In this document: one piece after another, positions 1-12,575 of the stretch
Layout of the letters: each line of letters starts with the position of its first letter
Position numbering within the stretch: the first letter of the stretch is position 1
Assembly (NCBI GenBank): GCA_946480845.1
Contig: CAMLLJ010000018.1
Location: forward strand, 1-21,070
DNA length: 21,070 nt
Reading direction: 5' to 3'
Source: an uncultured Gemmatimonadota bacterium
GTDB taxonomy: Bacteria > Gemmatimonadota > Gemmatimonadetes > Gemmatimonadales > GWC2-71-9
Notes under the pieces: generated by a model
The model's input: only the letters and a program-made list of their open reading frames with translations
Told to the model about the DNA's origin: nothing
Database searches by the model: none
Program-made: the position numbers and the translations under genes

Positions 1-1
1 C

Positions 2-2077
<2,076 letters not shown>

Positions 2078-2080
2078 TCC

Positions 2081-3483
2081 ATGTGCGGCATCTTCGGCGT
2101 CGCCAACCTGCCCGATGCGGCGAACCTCGCCTACCACGGCCTCTATGCCCTCCAGCACCGGGGGCAGGAGAGCGCCGGCATCGTGGCCATCGACGGCGAG
2201 GGGAACGCGCGGAGCCACCGCGGCATGGGCCTCGTCTCCGAGAACTTCGACGAGACGCTGCTGAAGCGGCTGCCGGGCGACATCGCGGTCGGCCACACCC
2301 GCTACTCCACCACCGGGAGCAGCCTGCTCGCCAACGCGCAGCCGTGCTACGCGAGCACCCGCTGCGGCCCGCTCGCGCTGGCGCACAACGGCAACCTGGT
2401 CAACGCGGCCGCCATCAAGCGCGAGCTGGTGCGGCAGGGGGCGATCTTCTCCTCGTCGAGCGACTCCGAGGTGATCGTCCACCTGATCGCGCGCTCGGAC
2501 GCGGAGACGCCCGACGAGCAGATCCGTGACGCGCTCGAGCAGGTGGACGGCGCCTACAGCGTCGTGATCACGCTCGGGCGTACCCTCTACGCGGCCGTGG
2601 ACAGCCGCGGCTTCCGTCCGCTGGTGCTGGGCCGTCTCGGCAGCGGCTTCTGCGTTGCCTCGGAGACCTGTGCGCTCGACCTGGTCGGCGCCTCGTTCGT
2701 CTGCGAGCTCGAGCCGGGCGACTTCCTCAAGATCGAGGACGGCAAGGTCACTCACCTGCCCCGCCTCTCGCCGCGGCCGGTGAGCCGCTGCGTCTTCGAG
2801 CTGGTCTATTTCGCGCGCCCCGACAGCACCGTCTTCACCGAATCGGTGGACCGGGTGCGCCGCAACCTCGGCGCGGCCCTCGCGCGCGAGCATCCGGCGC
2901 CGGGGGCTGAGGTCGTCTTCAGCGTGCCCGACAGCTCCAACGCGATGGCGCTGGGATACGCGGAACAGTCCGGCATCAAGCTCGAGCACGGCCTCATCCG
3001 CAACCACTACGTCGGGCGCACCTTCATCAATCCCACCCAGGCGGTGCGCATCGCCAAGGTGAGAATCAAGTTCAACCCGGTGCGGGAAGTCATTGAGGGT
3101 AAATCGGTTGTAGTGGTGGACGACAGCCTGGTTCGCGGCACCACCAGCAAGGGGCTCGTCGCCATGATCCGCGGCGCGGGCGCCCGCGAGGTGCATCTCC
3201 GCCTTGCCTCGCCCCCGATCACCGGGCCCTGCCATTACGGGATTGACACCCCGACCCGCGCCGAGCTGATCGGCGCCAATCACTCGGTCGAGGAGATCCG
3301 CGAGTACCTCGGCGTGGACAGCCTGGGCTACCTCTCCCTCGACGGCATGCTGCGCGCCGCCGGCCAGACGCCGGAAGGCCCGGCCCGGTTCTGCCATGCC
3401 TGCTTCTCGGGCGACTACCCCACCCCGGTCCCCGGAGAGCTCGTGCAGCTCAGCCACTCCGCCCCGCTCGCGGGCGCCGGCCG

Positions 3484-3487
<4 letters not shown>
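2081..3487 (+). CDS. purF: Amidophosphoribosyltransferase PurF
   Basis: PurF catalyses the first committed purine step, PRPP plus glutamine to phosphoribosylamine. The 468-residue protein begins Met-Cys-Gly-Ile, so Cys2 becomes the N-terminal glutaminase nucleophile after Met removal alone, without the propeptide of the Bacillus enzyme. The N-terminal Ntn glutamine-amidotransferase domain (about 2-235) shows HRGQESAGI, GHTRYST and HNGNLVN. The C-terminal PRTase domain carries the PRPP loop VVVVDDSLVRGTTS at about 343-356. Cys237, Cys384, Cys438 and Cys441 (CHAC) match the four 4Fe-4S ligands of the Bacillus-type enzyme, so this should be an iron-sulfur PurF. A Shine-Dalgarno GGAGGT lies at 2068-2073, 7 bases before ATG. 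The TGA overlaps the ppdK ATG (ATGA). Confidence 0.98.
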
Positions 3488-6150
<2,663 letters not shown>

Positions 6151-6179
6151 TCCCACTCGACCTTCGTGGAGGTAGTGCA

Positions 6180-6905
6180 ATGCGGAAGTTCATGCTGGCG
6201 ATGGCGGCGGCCTGCACCCTCACGCTGGGCGCCTGCGGCGACGACAACGGTCCGGGAGGCGACCTCGACGAGCAGGAGCAGGCGGCGCTGATCCAGGCCC
6301 TCGGGACCGAGGGCATGATCGCCCCGTTCGCGGCCATCCCCTTCGGCCCGATGCTCGGCGAGGCGGAGATCGGCACGATGGGCGAGTTCAGCGCCGTCGC
6401 CAGCCAGGTCAAGATCACCCTGGTGTCCGGCGAAGGCACCGAGACCTTCGTCTATACCGGCGTCACCGGCTGGCAGGGACTCGACGCGGGCGCCAACACC
6501 GTCGAGCAGGCGCTCACCCTCTTCCACACGGCAGCCGGCGGGACCTTCCCCGCCACGATCGATGCCGACATCCCGGGCGACGGCGCATCGGCCTTCTTCT
6601 TCGACCAGGGCACGGATTCGCATTACTTCCCGGGTGAGTCCGGAGTTTTCCGCGTGACCGGCGCCTCGTTCGGGGCCACGTCCGATTGCCCCGACGTCCC
6701 GGGAACCGTCGGCGCGATCGTGCTCTCCGACTGCCGCGTCGCCACGGGGACGATGACCGGCAACTTCGACTTTACGGCGAACCGCGTGGATGGCACCGGC
6801 CCCGAGGCGCACACCCAGGCCAACACCAGCTTCGACCTCCCGGCCGTGCAGCTCTCGATCACGCTCGACTATAGCGCCGCCGAGCTGGCGCGCGCAGCGA
6901 AGTAG
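6180..6905 (+). CDS. Putative lipoprotein A, unknown function (paralogue of the next gene)
   Basis: I do not recognise a named family. The 241-residue product starts with a lipoprotein signal peptide: MRK, a hydrophobic stretch, then lipobox LGAC with Cys19, followed by GDDNGPGG as a flexible linker. The mature part has an EQAALIQALG helix, a GWQGLDAGANTV motif, a Cys pair (Cys170, Cys185) that could form a disulfide after export, and RVATGTMTGNFDF near the C-terminus. The same landmarks recur in the same order in the downstream gene, with the Cys pair again 15 residues apart, so the two are tandem paralogues. A strong GGAGGT at 6168-6173 stands 6 bases before ATG. It follows ppdK by 29 bases with no terminator, so it is probably in the pur transcript. 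Outer-membrane anchoring is inferred (no Asp at +2). Confidence 0.85.
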   Translation: MRKFMLAMAAACTLTLGACGDDNGPGGDLDEQEQAALIQALGTEGMIAPFAAIPFGPMLGEAEIGTMGEFSAVASQVKITLVSGEGTETFVYTGVTGWQGLDAGANTVEQALTLFHTAAGGTFPATIDADIPGDGASAFFFDQGTDSHYFPGESGVFRVTGASFGATSDCPDVPGTVGAIVLSDCRVATGTMTGNFDFTANRVDGTGPEAHTQANTSFDLPAVQLSITLDYSAAELARAAK

Positions 6906-6916
6906 GCGCGAGCCGC

Positions 6917-7684
6917 ATGCGCCCCCGCGCGCTGCTGACGGTCGTCGCCGCCGGGGCGCTCCTGTCCGGCGCCTGCGGTGATGGCACCGGCCCGGGCGAG
7001 GCGCTGACGGCCGAGGAGGAGGCGTCGCTGATCGAGGCGCTGGGCTCCGCCGGCCTCATCGCGGCGGCGGGGCCGCTCACCTTCGGCGCGGTAGTGGCCC
7101 AGGCCGACGAGCTGGGCGCGGCCGGCGGCCAGTCGGTGGTCGGGTACCAGATGCAGCTCGTCTTCACCGGCGGCTTCGAGGCGGAGGCGGTATCCACGGG
7201 ACTGCTCGGATGGACCGAGCTCAACACCGGCGCCAACACCGTGGCTACCGCCTTCAACACCGGCGTGGTGCAGCCGGCGGCGGAGTTCCCCGCGATGCTC
7301 GATGAAGCGATCGGCGACGGCACGGATGGAAGCGGCCTGCACTACATCAGCTCGTCGGGCTCGATCTACCTGGCCGACGCCGGCCGGTTCACGATGTCCT
7401 CAGCCGCGTTCGGTGCCACGGGCGCGTGTCCGGAGGTGCCGGCGCCGGTCGCGGGCTTCAGCATCACCTCGTGCCGCTTCGCGACCGGGACGATGGCCGG
7501 CAGCTTCGACTTCGAGGCCACGCTCATCGCCGGGACCGGCGCGGGCAGCTTCAGCCAGCCGCCGACGGCGTACGACGTCCCGGCGGTGCGCATCGAGCTG
7601 GTGATCGACGTCCAGGGCGTCGCGGAGCTGCGCGAGGCGCTGGGCATCCCGAGGCGGCCGGCCCTCGCCGCGGAGGACGAATGA
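6917..7684 (+). CDS. Putative lipoprotein B, unknown function (tandem paralogue)
   Basis: The function is unknown. The 255-residue protein carries an N-terminal hydrophobic segment ending LLSGAC (Cys20), then [10 protein letters not shown], a lipoprotein-type leader whose -3 residue is Ser rather than the preferred Leu. Shared with lipoprotein A are [53 protein letters not shown] and PAVRIEL; the Cys pair is Cys171 and Cys186. The C-terminus has an extra basic/acidic tail (about residues 238-255) absent from A. The gene starts 11 bases after lipoprotein A without a clear Shine-Dalgarno. Its TGA overlaps the purE ATG (ATGA), so an exported lipoprotein appears translationally coupled to a cytosolic purine enzyme. 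The pair probably arose by local duplication; they are too diverged for a recent one. Confidence 0.85.
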   Translation: MRPRALLTVVAAGALLSGACGDGTGPGEALTAEEEASLIEALGSAGLIAAAGPLTFGAVVAQADELGAAGGQSVVGYQMQLVFTGGFEAEAVSTGLLGWTELNTGANTVATAFNTGVVQPAAEFPAMLDEAIGDGTDGSGLHYISSSGSIYLADAGRFTMSSAAFGATGACPEVPAPVAGFSITSCRFATGTMAGSFDFEATLIAGTGAGSFSQPPTAYDVPAVRIELVIDVQGVAELREALGIPRRPALAAEDE

Positions 7685-8202
7685 GCGACCGCGCCGATGC
7701 TTCGGCAGGCGCCGCTGCGCTGGTCGGCGTAGTGATGGGGAGCGACTCGGACTGGGAGGTGATGCAGCACGCCGCGCGGCGACTGGCGGACTTCGACGTC
7801 GCCCACGAACGGCGCGTCGTCTCCGCCCATCGGACGCCCGACCTGCTCTATCGCTATGCAAGCGAAGCCCGCGAGCGCGGCCTCCGCTGCATCATCGCGG
7901 GCGCCGGCGGCGCCGCCCACCTGCCCGGCATGCTCGCCGCCAAGACGACCATCCCCGTGCTCGGGGTTCCGGTGCCGAGCCGCCACCTGCAGGGACTCGA
8001 CTCGCTGCTCTCCATCGTGCAGATGCCCGCCGGAGTGCCGGTGGCGACGTTTGCCATCGGGCAGGCGGGCGCGGCCAACGCCGGCCTCTTCGCCGTATCC
8101 CTCCTCGCCGCCACCGATCCCGCGCTCGCCGCGCGCCTCGCCGAGTTCCGCCGGGCGCAGGAAGCTCGAGTCCTCGGCCTCACCCTCCCGGACCCCACGT
8201 GA
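7681..8202 (+). CDS. purE: N5-carboxyaminoimidazole ribonucleotide mutase PurE
   Basis: Class I PurE shifts the carboxyl group of N5-CAIR to give CAIR. The 173-residue product contains GSDSDW (20-25) for phosphate binding, SAHRTP from Ser48 with the catalytic His50, [10 protein letters not shown], and the [27 protein letters not shown] block typical of the class. The ATG is chosen because it overlaps the upstream TGA and follows GGAGG (7672-7676) by 4 bases; the frame is open further upstream, but that stretch is covered by lipoprotein B. The partner PurK follows directly with a GTGA overlap, which supports the class I (N5-CAIR mutase) reading rather than direct AIR carboxylase. Confidence 0.97.
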   Translation: MSDRADASAGAAALVGVVMGSDSDWEVMQHAARRLADFDVAHERRVVSAHRTPDLLYRYASEARERGLRCIIAGAGGAAHLPGMLAAKTTIPVLGVPVPSRHLQGLDSLLSIVQMPAGVPVATFAIGQAGAANAGLFAVSLLAATDPALAARLAEFRRAQEARVLGLTLPDPT

Positions 8203-9326
8203 TCCTGCCGGGCGCCACGCTCGGCGTGCTCGGCGGCGGACAGCTGGCACGCATGTTCGCGCTGCGCGCACGCGTGATGGGCTATCGGGTCGTGGTGCTC
8301 GAGCCCTCGCCGCGGAGCCCCGCCGGCTCCGTGGCGGATCACCAGATCGAGGCGGCCTACGACGACCCTGAGGCGCTCCGCGACCTGGCCGAGCAGTGCG
8401 CGGCCGTCACCACCGAGTTCGAGAACGTCCCGGCGGCGGCATTGCGTGAGCTGGCGGAGCACGTGCCCGTGAGCCCGGGCGCCGACGCGGTCGAGATCGC
8501 GCAGGACCGGATCGCGGAGAAGCAGCACCTGCTCCAGGCGGGATTCGCCACGGCCGCCTTCGTGCCCGTCCGCAGCGCCGGGGAAGCCGAGGCGGCGTTC
8601 CGGTCGATCGGGCGGAGCGGGATCCTCAAGACCAGCCGCCTGGGCTACGACGGGAAGGGACAGGCGGTGGTCGAGAGCGCGGCGGCATGCGCGGCGGCGT
8701 TCGAGTCGTTCGGCGGTGCGGAGTGCGTCCTGGAGGAGCGGCTCGACCTCGAGCTCGAGCTCTCGGTCGTGCTGGCCCGCGGGGCGGACGGGTCGGTGGC
8801 CGCCTTTCCCGCCGGGGAGAACCGGCACGTCCGCGGGATCCTCGAGACGACCGTGGTGCCCGCCCGGGCGCCCGCGCGGCTCATCGCGGAGGCCGGGAGC
8901 GTGGCGGCCGGCGTGGCGGAATCGCTCAGGTATGTGGGCGTCATGGGGGTCGAGCTGTTCGTGGCGCGAGGGGCGATCCTGGTCAACGAAATCGCCCCGC
9001 GGCCGCACAACAGCGGGCACTACACCATCGACGCCTGCGCCTCCGACCAGTTCGAGCAGCAGGTCCGCGCCATGTGCGGCCTTCCCCTCGCCGAGCCCCG
9101 GCTGCTGACCCCTGTCGCCATGATCAACCTGCTGGGAGACCTCTGGGACGCTGGCCCGCCCCGGTGGGACCGCGCCCTGGCGATGCCGGGCGTGCGGCTC
9201 CACCTGTACGGCAAGTCGGAGCCGAGGCCGGGCCGGAAGATGGGACATCTCACCTGCGTGGCGGGGAGCGCAGAGGCGGCGTTCGCCCTGGCGCACCGGG
9301 CGAGAAACGCGCTGGGAGGGGCGTAA
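8199..9326 (+). CDS. purK: N5-carboxyaminoimidazole ribonucleotide synthetase PurK
   Basis: PurK uses ATP and bicarbonate to carboxylate AIR to N5-CAIR, the substrate of PurE. The 375-residue length is normal. The N-terminal biotin-carboxylase-like domain has [13 protein letters not shown]; the ATP-grasp domain has [20 protein letters not shown], the [12 protein letters not shown] region, and [18 protein letters not shown] for metal and substrate binding; [14 protein letters not shown] lies near the end. The start is a GTG overlapping the purE TGA by 4 bases and lacks a Shine-Dalgarno, so coupled translation is likely. It is the last gene of the operon; a terminator hairpin lies about 80 bases downstream. 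Confidence 0.97.
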   Translation: MILPGATLGVLGGGQLARMFALRARVMGYRVVVLEPSPRSPAGSVADHQIEAAYDDPEALRDLAEQCAAVTTEFENVPAAALRELAEHVPVSPGADAVEIAQDRIAEKQHLLQAGFATAAFVPVRSAGEAEAAFRSIGRSGILKTSRLGYDGKGQAVVESAAACAAAFESFGGAECVLEERLDLELELSVVLARGADGSVAAFPAGENRHVRGILETTVVPARAPARLIAEAGSVAAGVAESLRYVGVMGVELFVARGAILVNEIAPRPHNSGHYTIDACASDQFEQQVRAMCGLPLAEPRLLTPVAMINLLGDLWDAGPPRWDRALAMPGVRLHLYGKSEPRPGRKMGHLTCVAGSAEAAFALAHRARNALGGA

Positions 9327-9406
9327 CCGGAAGCTGCGAGCGGTGGGACTGGACGCACACCGCCAGGCGATCCTCGACAGGAGTTCTTCGGTACGGCAAC
9401 ATCTGG

Positions 9407-9438
9407 CGCCGCGGCCCGCAATCGCCGCGGCGTTTTTT
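9407..9438 (+). terminator. Rho-independent terminator of the pur operon
   Basis: A perfect 9-bp stem (9407-9415 with 9424-9432, CGCCGCGGC/GCCGCGGCG) encloses an 8-base loop and is followed at once by six T residues (9433-9438). It is on the purK strand about 80 bases past the purK stop. There is no matching A-run on the other side, so it should act on + strand transcripts only. Confidence 0.88.
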
Positions 9439-9467
9439 CTCGCGCGCGACCCATTCGGATGTGAAAC

Positions 9468-9479
9468 GTGACATATCAC
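9468..9479. promoter_or_regulatory. Possible regulator-binding inverted repeat GTGA-N4-TCAC
   Basis: The half-sites GTGA and TCAC are separated by CATA within an AT-rich island. The half-sites resemble those of CRP/FNR-family regulators, but the spacing is 4 rather than the canonical 6, and the nearest gene starts are not adjacent. Only the symmetry is seen; a regulatory role is a guess. Confidence 0.2.
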
Positions 9480-9685
9480 AACATAAATGCCGTCACCGCA
9501 ATACGTTATGGCTGACTATGGACAGAATTTCAGATAGGGGGTCAGGGGTATCCACCAACCCGCCAGGATCTTGTCCAACGTTTACAGGGCAGTTGTCCCC
9601 CGGCGAGCATTCCGAGCCGGCCGGGTCGCACCTATCATTCTTCCTGGGTTTTTTTGAGCCGATCGCGGCATGTCTCGCGACCCCG

Positions 9686-9709
9686 CGTCCCGCCGTCCCG
9701 CCGTCCCAC
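9686..9709. repeat. Short tandem repeat of an 8-base unit
   Basis: Two copies of CGTCCCGC are followed by a third with one change (CGTCCCAC), then a decayed CGTTTCCG. It lies in non-coding DNA just downstream of the ssrA terminator. It is low-complexity sequence and could be slippage-derived. Confidence 0.7.
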
Positions 9710-9736
9710 CGTTTCCGCGCCGCCGCACCCGCCCAC

Positions 9737-9772
9737 AAAAAACGACCGCCGCGATGCTCTCGCGGCGGTCGT
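9737..9772 (-). terminator. Rho-independent terminator of ssrA
   Basis: A perfect 13-bp stem (9742-9754 with 9760-9772) with a 5-base loop; on the minus strand it is followed by six T residues (complement of A 9737-9742, the first of them inside the stem). It begins only 4 bases beyond the discriminator base of the tmRNA, so it is the natural transcript end of ssrA, to be trimmed by 3' processing. Confidence 0.93.
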
Positions 9773-9775
9773 CAA

Positions 9776-10135
9776 TGGAGGCGCAGGGAATCGAACCCTG
9801 GTCCGAATCGGCATCCCGAACTGCGTCTACGTGCGTAGGCGGGATTTCGTGCCGTCACTCCGGGCCGGTAACCAGCCGACCTTCCCGAAGCCTATCTCCA
9901 AGGTTCTCACCCCGTGCGCCGGAGCATCGCGCAGGGCCAGCCCGGATTTTCGATTCGGGACCGACGCCCCAGGCGGGCTTCGGGACCGAAGGAGCGTGAA
10001 GCGAGCTTAGCTCAGCTTACGCAGCCATTGCCAGTTCAGTGTTGGCAGATAATGCGTTCCAAGCTGTTTAACCAGGATCCTGGACCTGGGCACGCTGCAA
10101 CTCATTCAACCAACCCGTCGAAGCCAGTCGCCCCC
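9776..10135 (-). ncRNA. ssrA: Transfer-messenger RNA (tmRNA, ssrA)
   Basis: tmRNA rescues stalled ribosomes and tags the nascent chain for proteolysis. On the minus strand the 5' end GGGGGCG pairs with CGCCTCC at the 3' end (one G-U), followed by discriminator A; CCA is not encoded. The 5' GACTGGCTTCGACGGG element, the 3' T-arm GGTTCGATTCC, and the CTACGCACGTAGA motif are typical of tmRNA. The resume codon is GCC at 10046-10044 and the tag frame reads A-N-T-E-L-A-M-A-A, then TAA at 10019-10017. The tag is 9 residues and ends AMAA instead of the common ALAA. About 360 nt, one-piece form. A strong terminator follows directly. SmpB is not in the window. Confidence 0.95.
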
Positions 10136-10148
10136 GGGTAAGTGGTGA

Positions 10149-10154
10149 AAGATA
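10149..10154 (-). promoter_or_regulatory. Possible -10 element of ssrA
   Basis: On the minus strand TATCTT lies 13 bases before the mature tmRNA 5' end. No good -35 match is seen 16-18 bases upstream. The position fits a short processed 5' leader, but the call rests on one hexamer. Confidence 0.35.
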
Positions 10155-10188
10155 GGCGGAAGGGCCGGCGGGTGGAAGTCCGGCGCCC

Positions 10189-11631
10189 CTAAGCCCTTTG
10201 TCCTGAGCCCTCCCTCCCCGTCCCCGCCTTCCCCGCCACTTCCACCCGATTCCTCCCACTCCGCTTTGCGACGTAAAGTGCGGCGTCTGCCTGGGCCGCC
10301 AGGTTCTCGACCCGCCCGCTCGTTTCCGGGCAGGCGGCCACCCCGAACGACGCGCTGAGTGGCCATGACCTGCCCTGCCAGTCCCATGCCGTGGTGCCGA
10401 GCTTGAGCCGAAAGCGCTCGGCGATGCGGGTGCCGACCTCCAGGGTGGCGCCCGGAAGCCAGAGGGCGAACTCCTCCCCGCCGATCCGGGCCGCCGTGTC
10501 GCCCGAGCGGATCTGGTCGCGCAGGAGGCGGCTGAAGTGGACCAGCGCCGCGTCGCCGGCGGCGTGCCCGAGGGCGTCGTTGAGCTGCTTGAAGTGGTCG
10601 ACGTCGGCGTAGATCAGTGCGCCCTCGGAGCGGTCGTGCCGCTGCATCGCGCGCTCGAGCGCCCGGCGGTTGGAGAGCCCCGTGAGCGCGTCCACGGTGG
10701 CCTGCTGCTCGAGGCCCTGCGCCTGCACCGCCCGCTCGATCCTCGGGGCCGCGCTGCCAATGGCCTCCAGGATCTCCGCCAGCGCCGCGCCGGCCGGTTC
10801 GTAGCCGCCCGCGAGCCAGAGTGCCACGGCCCCGACCGGCCGGCTGCGGAGGGCGATCGGCAGCACCAGCGCCGGATCCTGGCGCTGGCGCCGGTCGGCG
10901 GTGGCCGCGCCGGTGGGGTCCCCGCGTGCGAGCAGCCGCGGCTCCCGCCCGGTGGCGACCCGCGCCAGCTCGCTGTCGGGGTGCGTCTGCAGGTCGAGCA
11001 GGCGGCGGTCGGCAGTGCCCGACGTTCCGGTGACCAGGACACCACCCGGCTCCACCGCGGCCACGATCACCGCGGAGCCGGTGATGCGCTCGAGCTGGTA
11101 GGCCAGCCGGAGCGACACGCTCGCCACCGTTTCCAGCGACCCTTCGTCGGCCTGCGCCTGCGCGAGGGCCACGATCTGCGGCCGGCGGCGGATCCCCTCG
11201 AGCAGCCGGTCGAGGTCGTCTTCCGCCGCGGCGATCCCGCCCGAGGCGCGGCCGGCATCGGGCAGCAGGAGCCCGACCGCGTACCCGTCGCGCGCACGGA
11301 AGACGAACGTGCCGCCCTCCATCCGTTCCGCGCCCGATTGGCCCAGGTCCCGGGCCCGCTCGAGCCGCCGGTCGATGGCCGCCACCTCGGTCACCGACAG
11401 CCGCTCGGCCTCGATGACGCGCTCGTTGACCGGGCCGTCGTCATCGGGCCCCAGCTCCGACATCCAGATGCCCAGGCCCCCATGCGCGCGCAGCAGCCAG
11501 CGGAGGGCCGGCTCCGGCAGGAGATGCGCACCCGCGGCGGGGCCGACTCCGGAGCCAGGCCGGGCCGCGCGGCGACTCAGGTGCCAGGCGGCCGCGGCGC
11601 CCAGCGCCGCTCCGGCCAGCAGCTCGATCAT
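10189..11631 (-). CDS. GAF-GGDEF diguanylate cyclase
   Basis: Predicted to make cyclic di-GMP from two GTP. The 480-residue protein has a short N-terminal hydrophobic segment (MIELLAGAALGAAAAW) that may anchor it in the inner membrane, a variable middle, a GAF-like sensory domain (roughly residues 140-300), and a C-terminal GGDEF domain (about 315-470) beginning DALTGLSNRRALE. The active-site loop is GGEEF at 384-388, so it is expected to be active, and an RSGD allosteric I-site sits exactly 5 residues before it, consistent with product inhibition. The ATG at 11631 is chosen because it overlaps the corA TGA (ATGA); an upstream in-frame start would extend 69 bases into corA. It is last in the dus-larB-corA operon. 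What the GAF domain senses cannot be told. Confidence 0.92.
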   Translation of the reverse strand: MIELLAGAALGAAAAWHLSRRAARPGSGVGPAAGAHLLPEPALRWLLRAHGGLGIWMSELGPDDDGPVNERVIEAERLSVTEVAAIDRRLERARDLGQSGAERMEGGTFVFRARDGYAVGLLLPDAGRASGGIAAAEDDLDRLLEGIRRRPQIVALAQAQADEGSLETVASVSLRLAYQLERITGSAVIVAAVEPGGVLVTGTSGTADRRLLDLQTHPDSELARVATGREPRLLARGDPTGAATADRRQRQDPALVLPIALRSRPVGAVALWLAGGYEPAGAALAEILEAIGSAAPRIERAVQAQGLEQQATVDALTGLSNRRALERAMQRHDRSEGALIYADVDHFKQLNDALGHAAGDAALVHFSRLLRDQIRSGDTAARIGGEEFALWLPGATLEVGTRIAERFRLKLGTTAWDWQGRSWPLSASFGVAACPETSGRVENLAAQADAALYVAKRSGRNRVEVAGKAGTGREGSGQRA

Positions 11632-12575
11632 TCGCCGAGCCAGCCGCGGCGGCGGAACCAGAGATAGATCGCGATCGTCACCACGACCATCACTCCCCAC
11701 ACGGCGGGATACCCTCCGCGGTGCTCCAGCTCGGGCATGTAGCGGAAGTTCATGCCGTAGATGCCGACGATGAACGTGAGCGGCAGGAAGAACACCGAGA
11801 ACACCGTCAGGACGTGCACGATGCGGTTGGTCCGCTGCGACGCGAGGCCCAGGTGGATGTGCAGGAGGTTGTTCGCATCCTCGAGCAGCTCGTCGGCATA
11901 GGCGTGCATGCTTTCGGCGTTCTCGCGCACGTCCTGGAAGAGGGGTGCGCTCGGCGAGCCCAGCGGAGTCATGCGCACCGTGGCGTTGAGCGTGTGCCAG
12001 AGCATCCGCTTCACCAGCGTGACGCGGCGCCGGAGCGTGTAGACGTCGCGCAGGAGCGAGTTGTTCACCACCTCGCCGAACAGGTCGTCCTCGATGCCGT
12101 CGAGCTGCGCCTCCACGCCCTCGAGCGGTGCCTCGTACGTCGCGATGACGGCATTGAGCAGCTCGATGAGCAGGCGCGTGGGGAGCGAGCGCCGGCGCTC
12201 GGTGTATGCGCCCGGGCCGGCCCGCGCGGCGCGTTCCTCGTATCGGCCGCGCAGCTTGGCGAAGTAGGGCTGGTCGGTGCGGTGGATGGTGATGACGAAG
12301 TCGGGGCCGGCGAAGACCGCCACCTTGCGGGTCAGCTCCTGCACGGTGCCGGCACTGGGGCCGCTCTGCTCGTCATAGGCGCGGGCGATGACGAAGTTCG
12401 TCTGCCCCACCCGCTCGAACTTGGGGAGGTGCTCGGGATCGAGGCTGTCCGCCACCAGCGTGGGGAAGAGGTCGTACTCGGCCGCCACGGCTTTGAGCTC
12501 GTCCGGCGTCGGGGCGACGATGTCGATCCACCGGAAGGGCGGATCGGCGGACTCGACCACGACGCGCTGGGTCAC
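11628..12575 (-). CDS. corA: CorA-family divalent metal ion channel
   Basis: CorA forms a homopentameric inner-membrane channel for Mg2+, and in some members Co2+ or Ni2+. The 315-residue length is typical. The large N-terminal cytoplasmic domain is followed by a long stalk helix region (LLRDVYTLRRRVTLVKRML) and two C-terminal membrane segments: VLTVFSVFFLPLTFIVGIYG, ending in the signature GMN at 274-276, and a second one (VWGVMVVVTIAIYLWF) before a basic RRRG tail. The start is the GTG at 12575, overlapping the larB TGA by 4 bases; the frame is open far upstream, but that stretch overlaps larB. Its stop overlaps the next gene. The neighbour LarB belongs to a nickel-cofactor pathway, so Ni2+/Co2+ selectivity would be worth considering, but the sequence alone does not decide it. 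Confidence 0.95.
   Translation of the reverse strand: MTQRVVVESADPPFRWIDIVAPTPDELKAVAAEYDLFPTLVADSLDPEHLPKFERVGQTNFVIARAYDEQSGPSAGTVQELTRKVAVFAGPDFVITIHRTDQPYFAKLRGRYEERAARAGPGAYTERRRSLPTRLLIELLNAVIATYEAPLEGVEAQLDGIEDDLFGEVVNNSLLRDVYTLRRRVTLVKRMLWHTLNATVRMTPLGSPSAPLFQDVRENAESMHAYADELLEDANNLLHIHLGLASQRTNRIVHVLTVFSVFFLPLTFIVGIYGMNFRYMPELEHRGGYPAVWGVMVVVTIAIYLWFRRRGWLGE

Larger units (their letters stand above)
9439..9736. other. Intergenic stretch without a recognisable gene
   Basis: About 300 bases between the purK terminator and the ssrA terminator. The first half (roughly 9450-9535) is clearly AT-richer than the rest of the window. It contains the inverted repeat at 9468-9479 and a tandem 8-mer at 9686-9709. 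A run of seven T (9649-9655) has no hairpin in front of it. Small open frames here have no plausible start signals or protein-like composition. I cannot exclude a small RNA, but see no promoter-terminator pair supporting one. Confidence 0.6.

Noticed and set aside
9547..9560. A DnaA-box-like GTATCCACC
   Set aside because: A single imperfect match (7 of 9) with no cluster of boxes and no replication genes nearby.
9641..9656. A T7 run after CCTGGG that looks like a terminator end
   Set aside because: No stable hairpin ends immediately upstream; the nearest inverted repeat (CCGGC/GCCGG) is about 25 bases away.
9493..9738. An 81-codon minus-strand frame in the intergenic stretch
   Set aside because: It begins inside the ssrA terminator region, lacks a ribosome-binding site and has no protein-like hydrophobic pattern.
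9776..9800. A possible integration (att) site at the 3' end of ssrA
   Set aside because: tmRNA 3' ends are common att sites, but no integrase, no duplicated 3' segment and no phage-like genes are present in the window.
9654..10010. Two plus-strand open frames over the tmRNA region (9654-10010 and 9670-9999)
   Set aside because: They are antisense to ssrA. The peptide GIEPW arises from the T-arm complement, a well-known source of spurious protein annotations.
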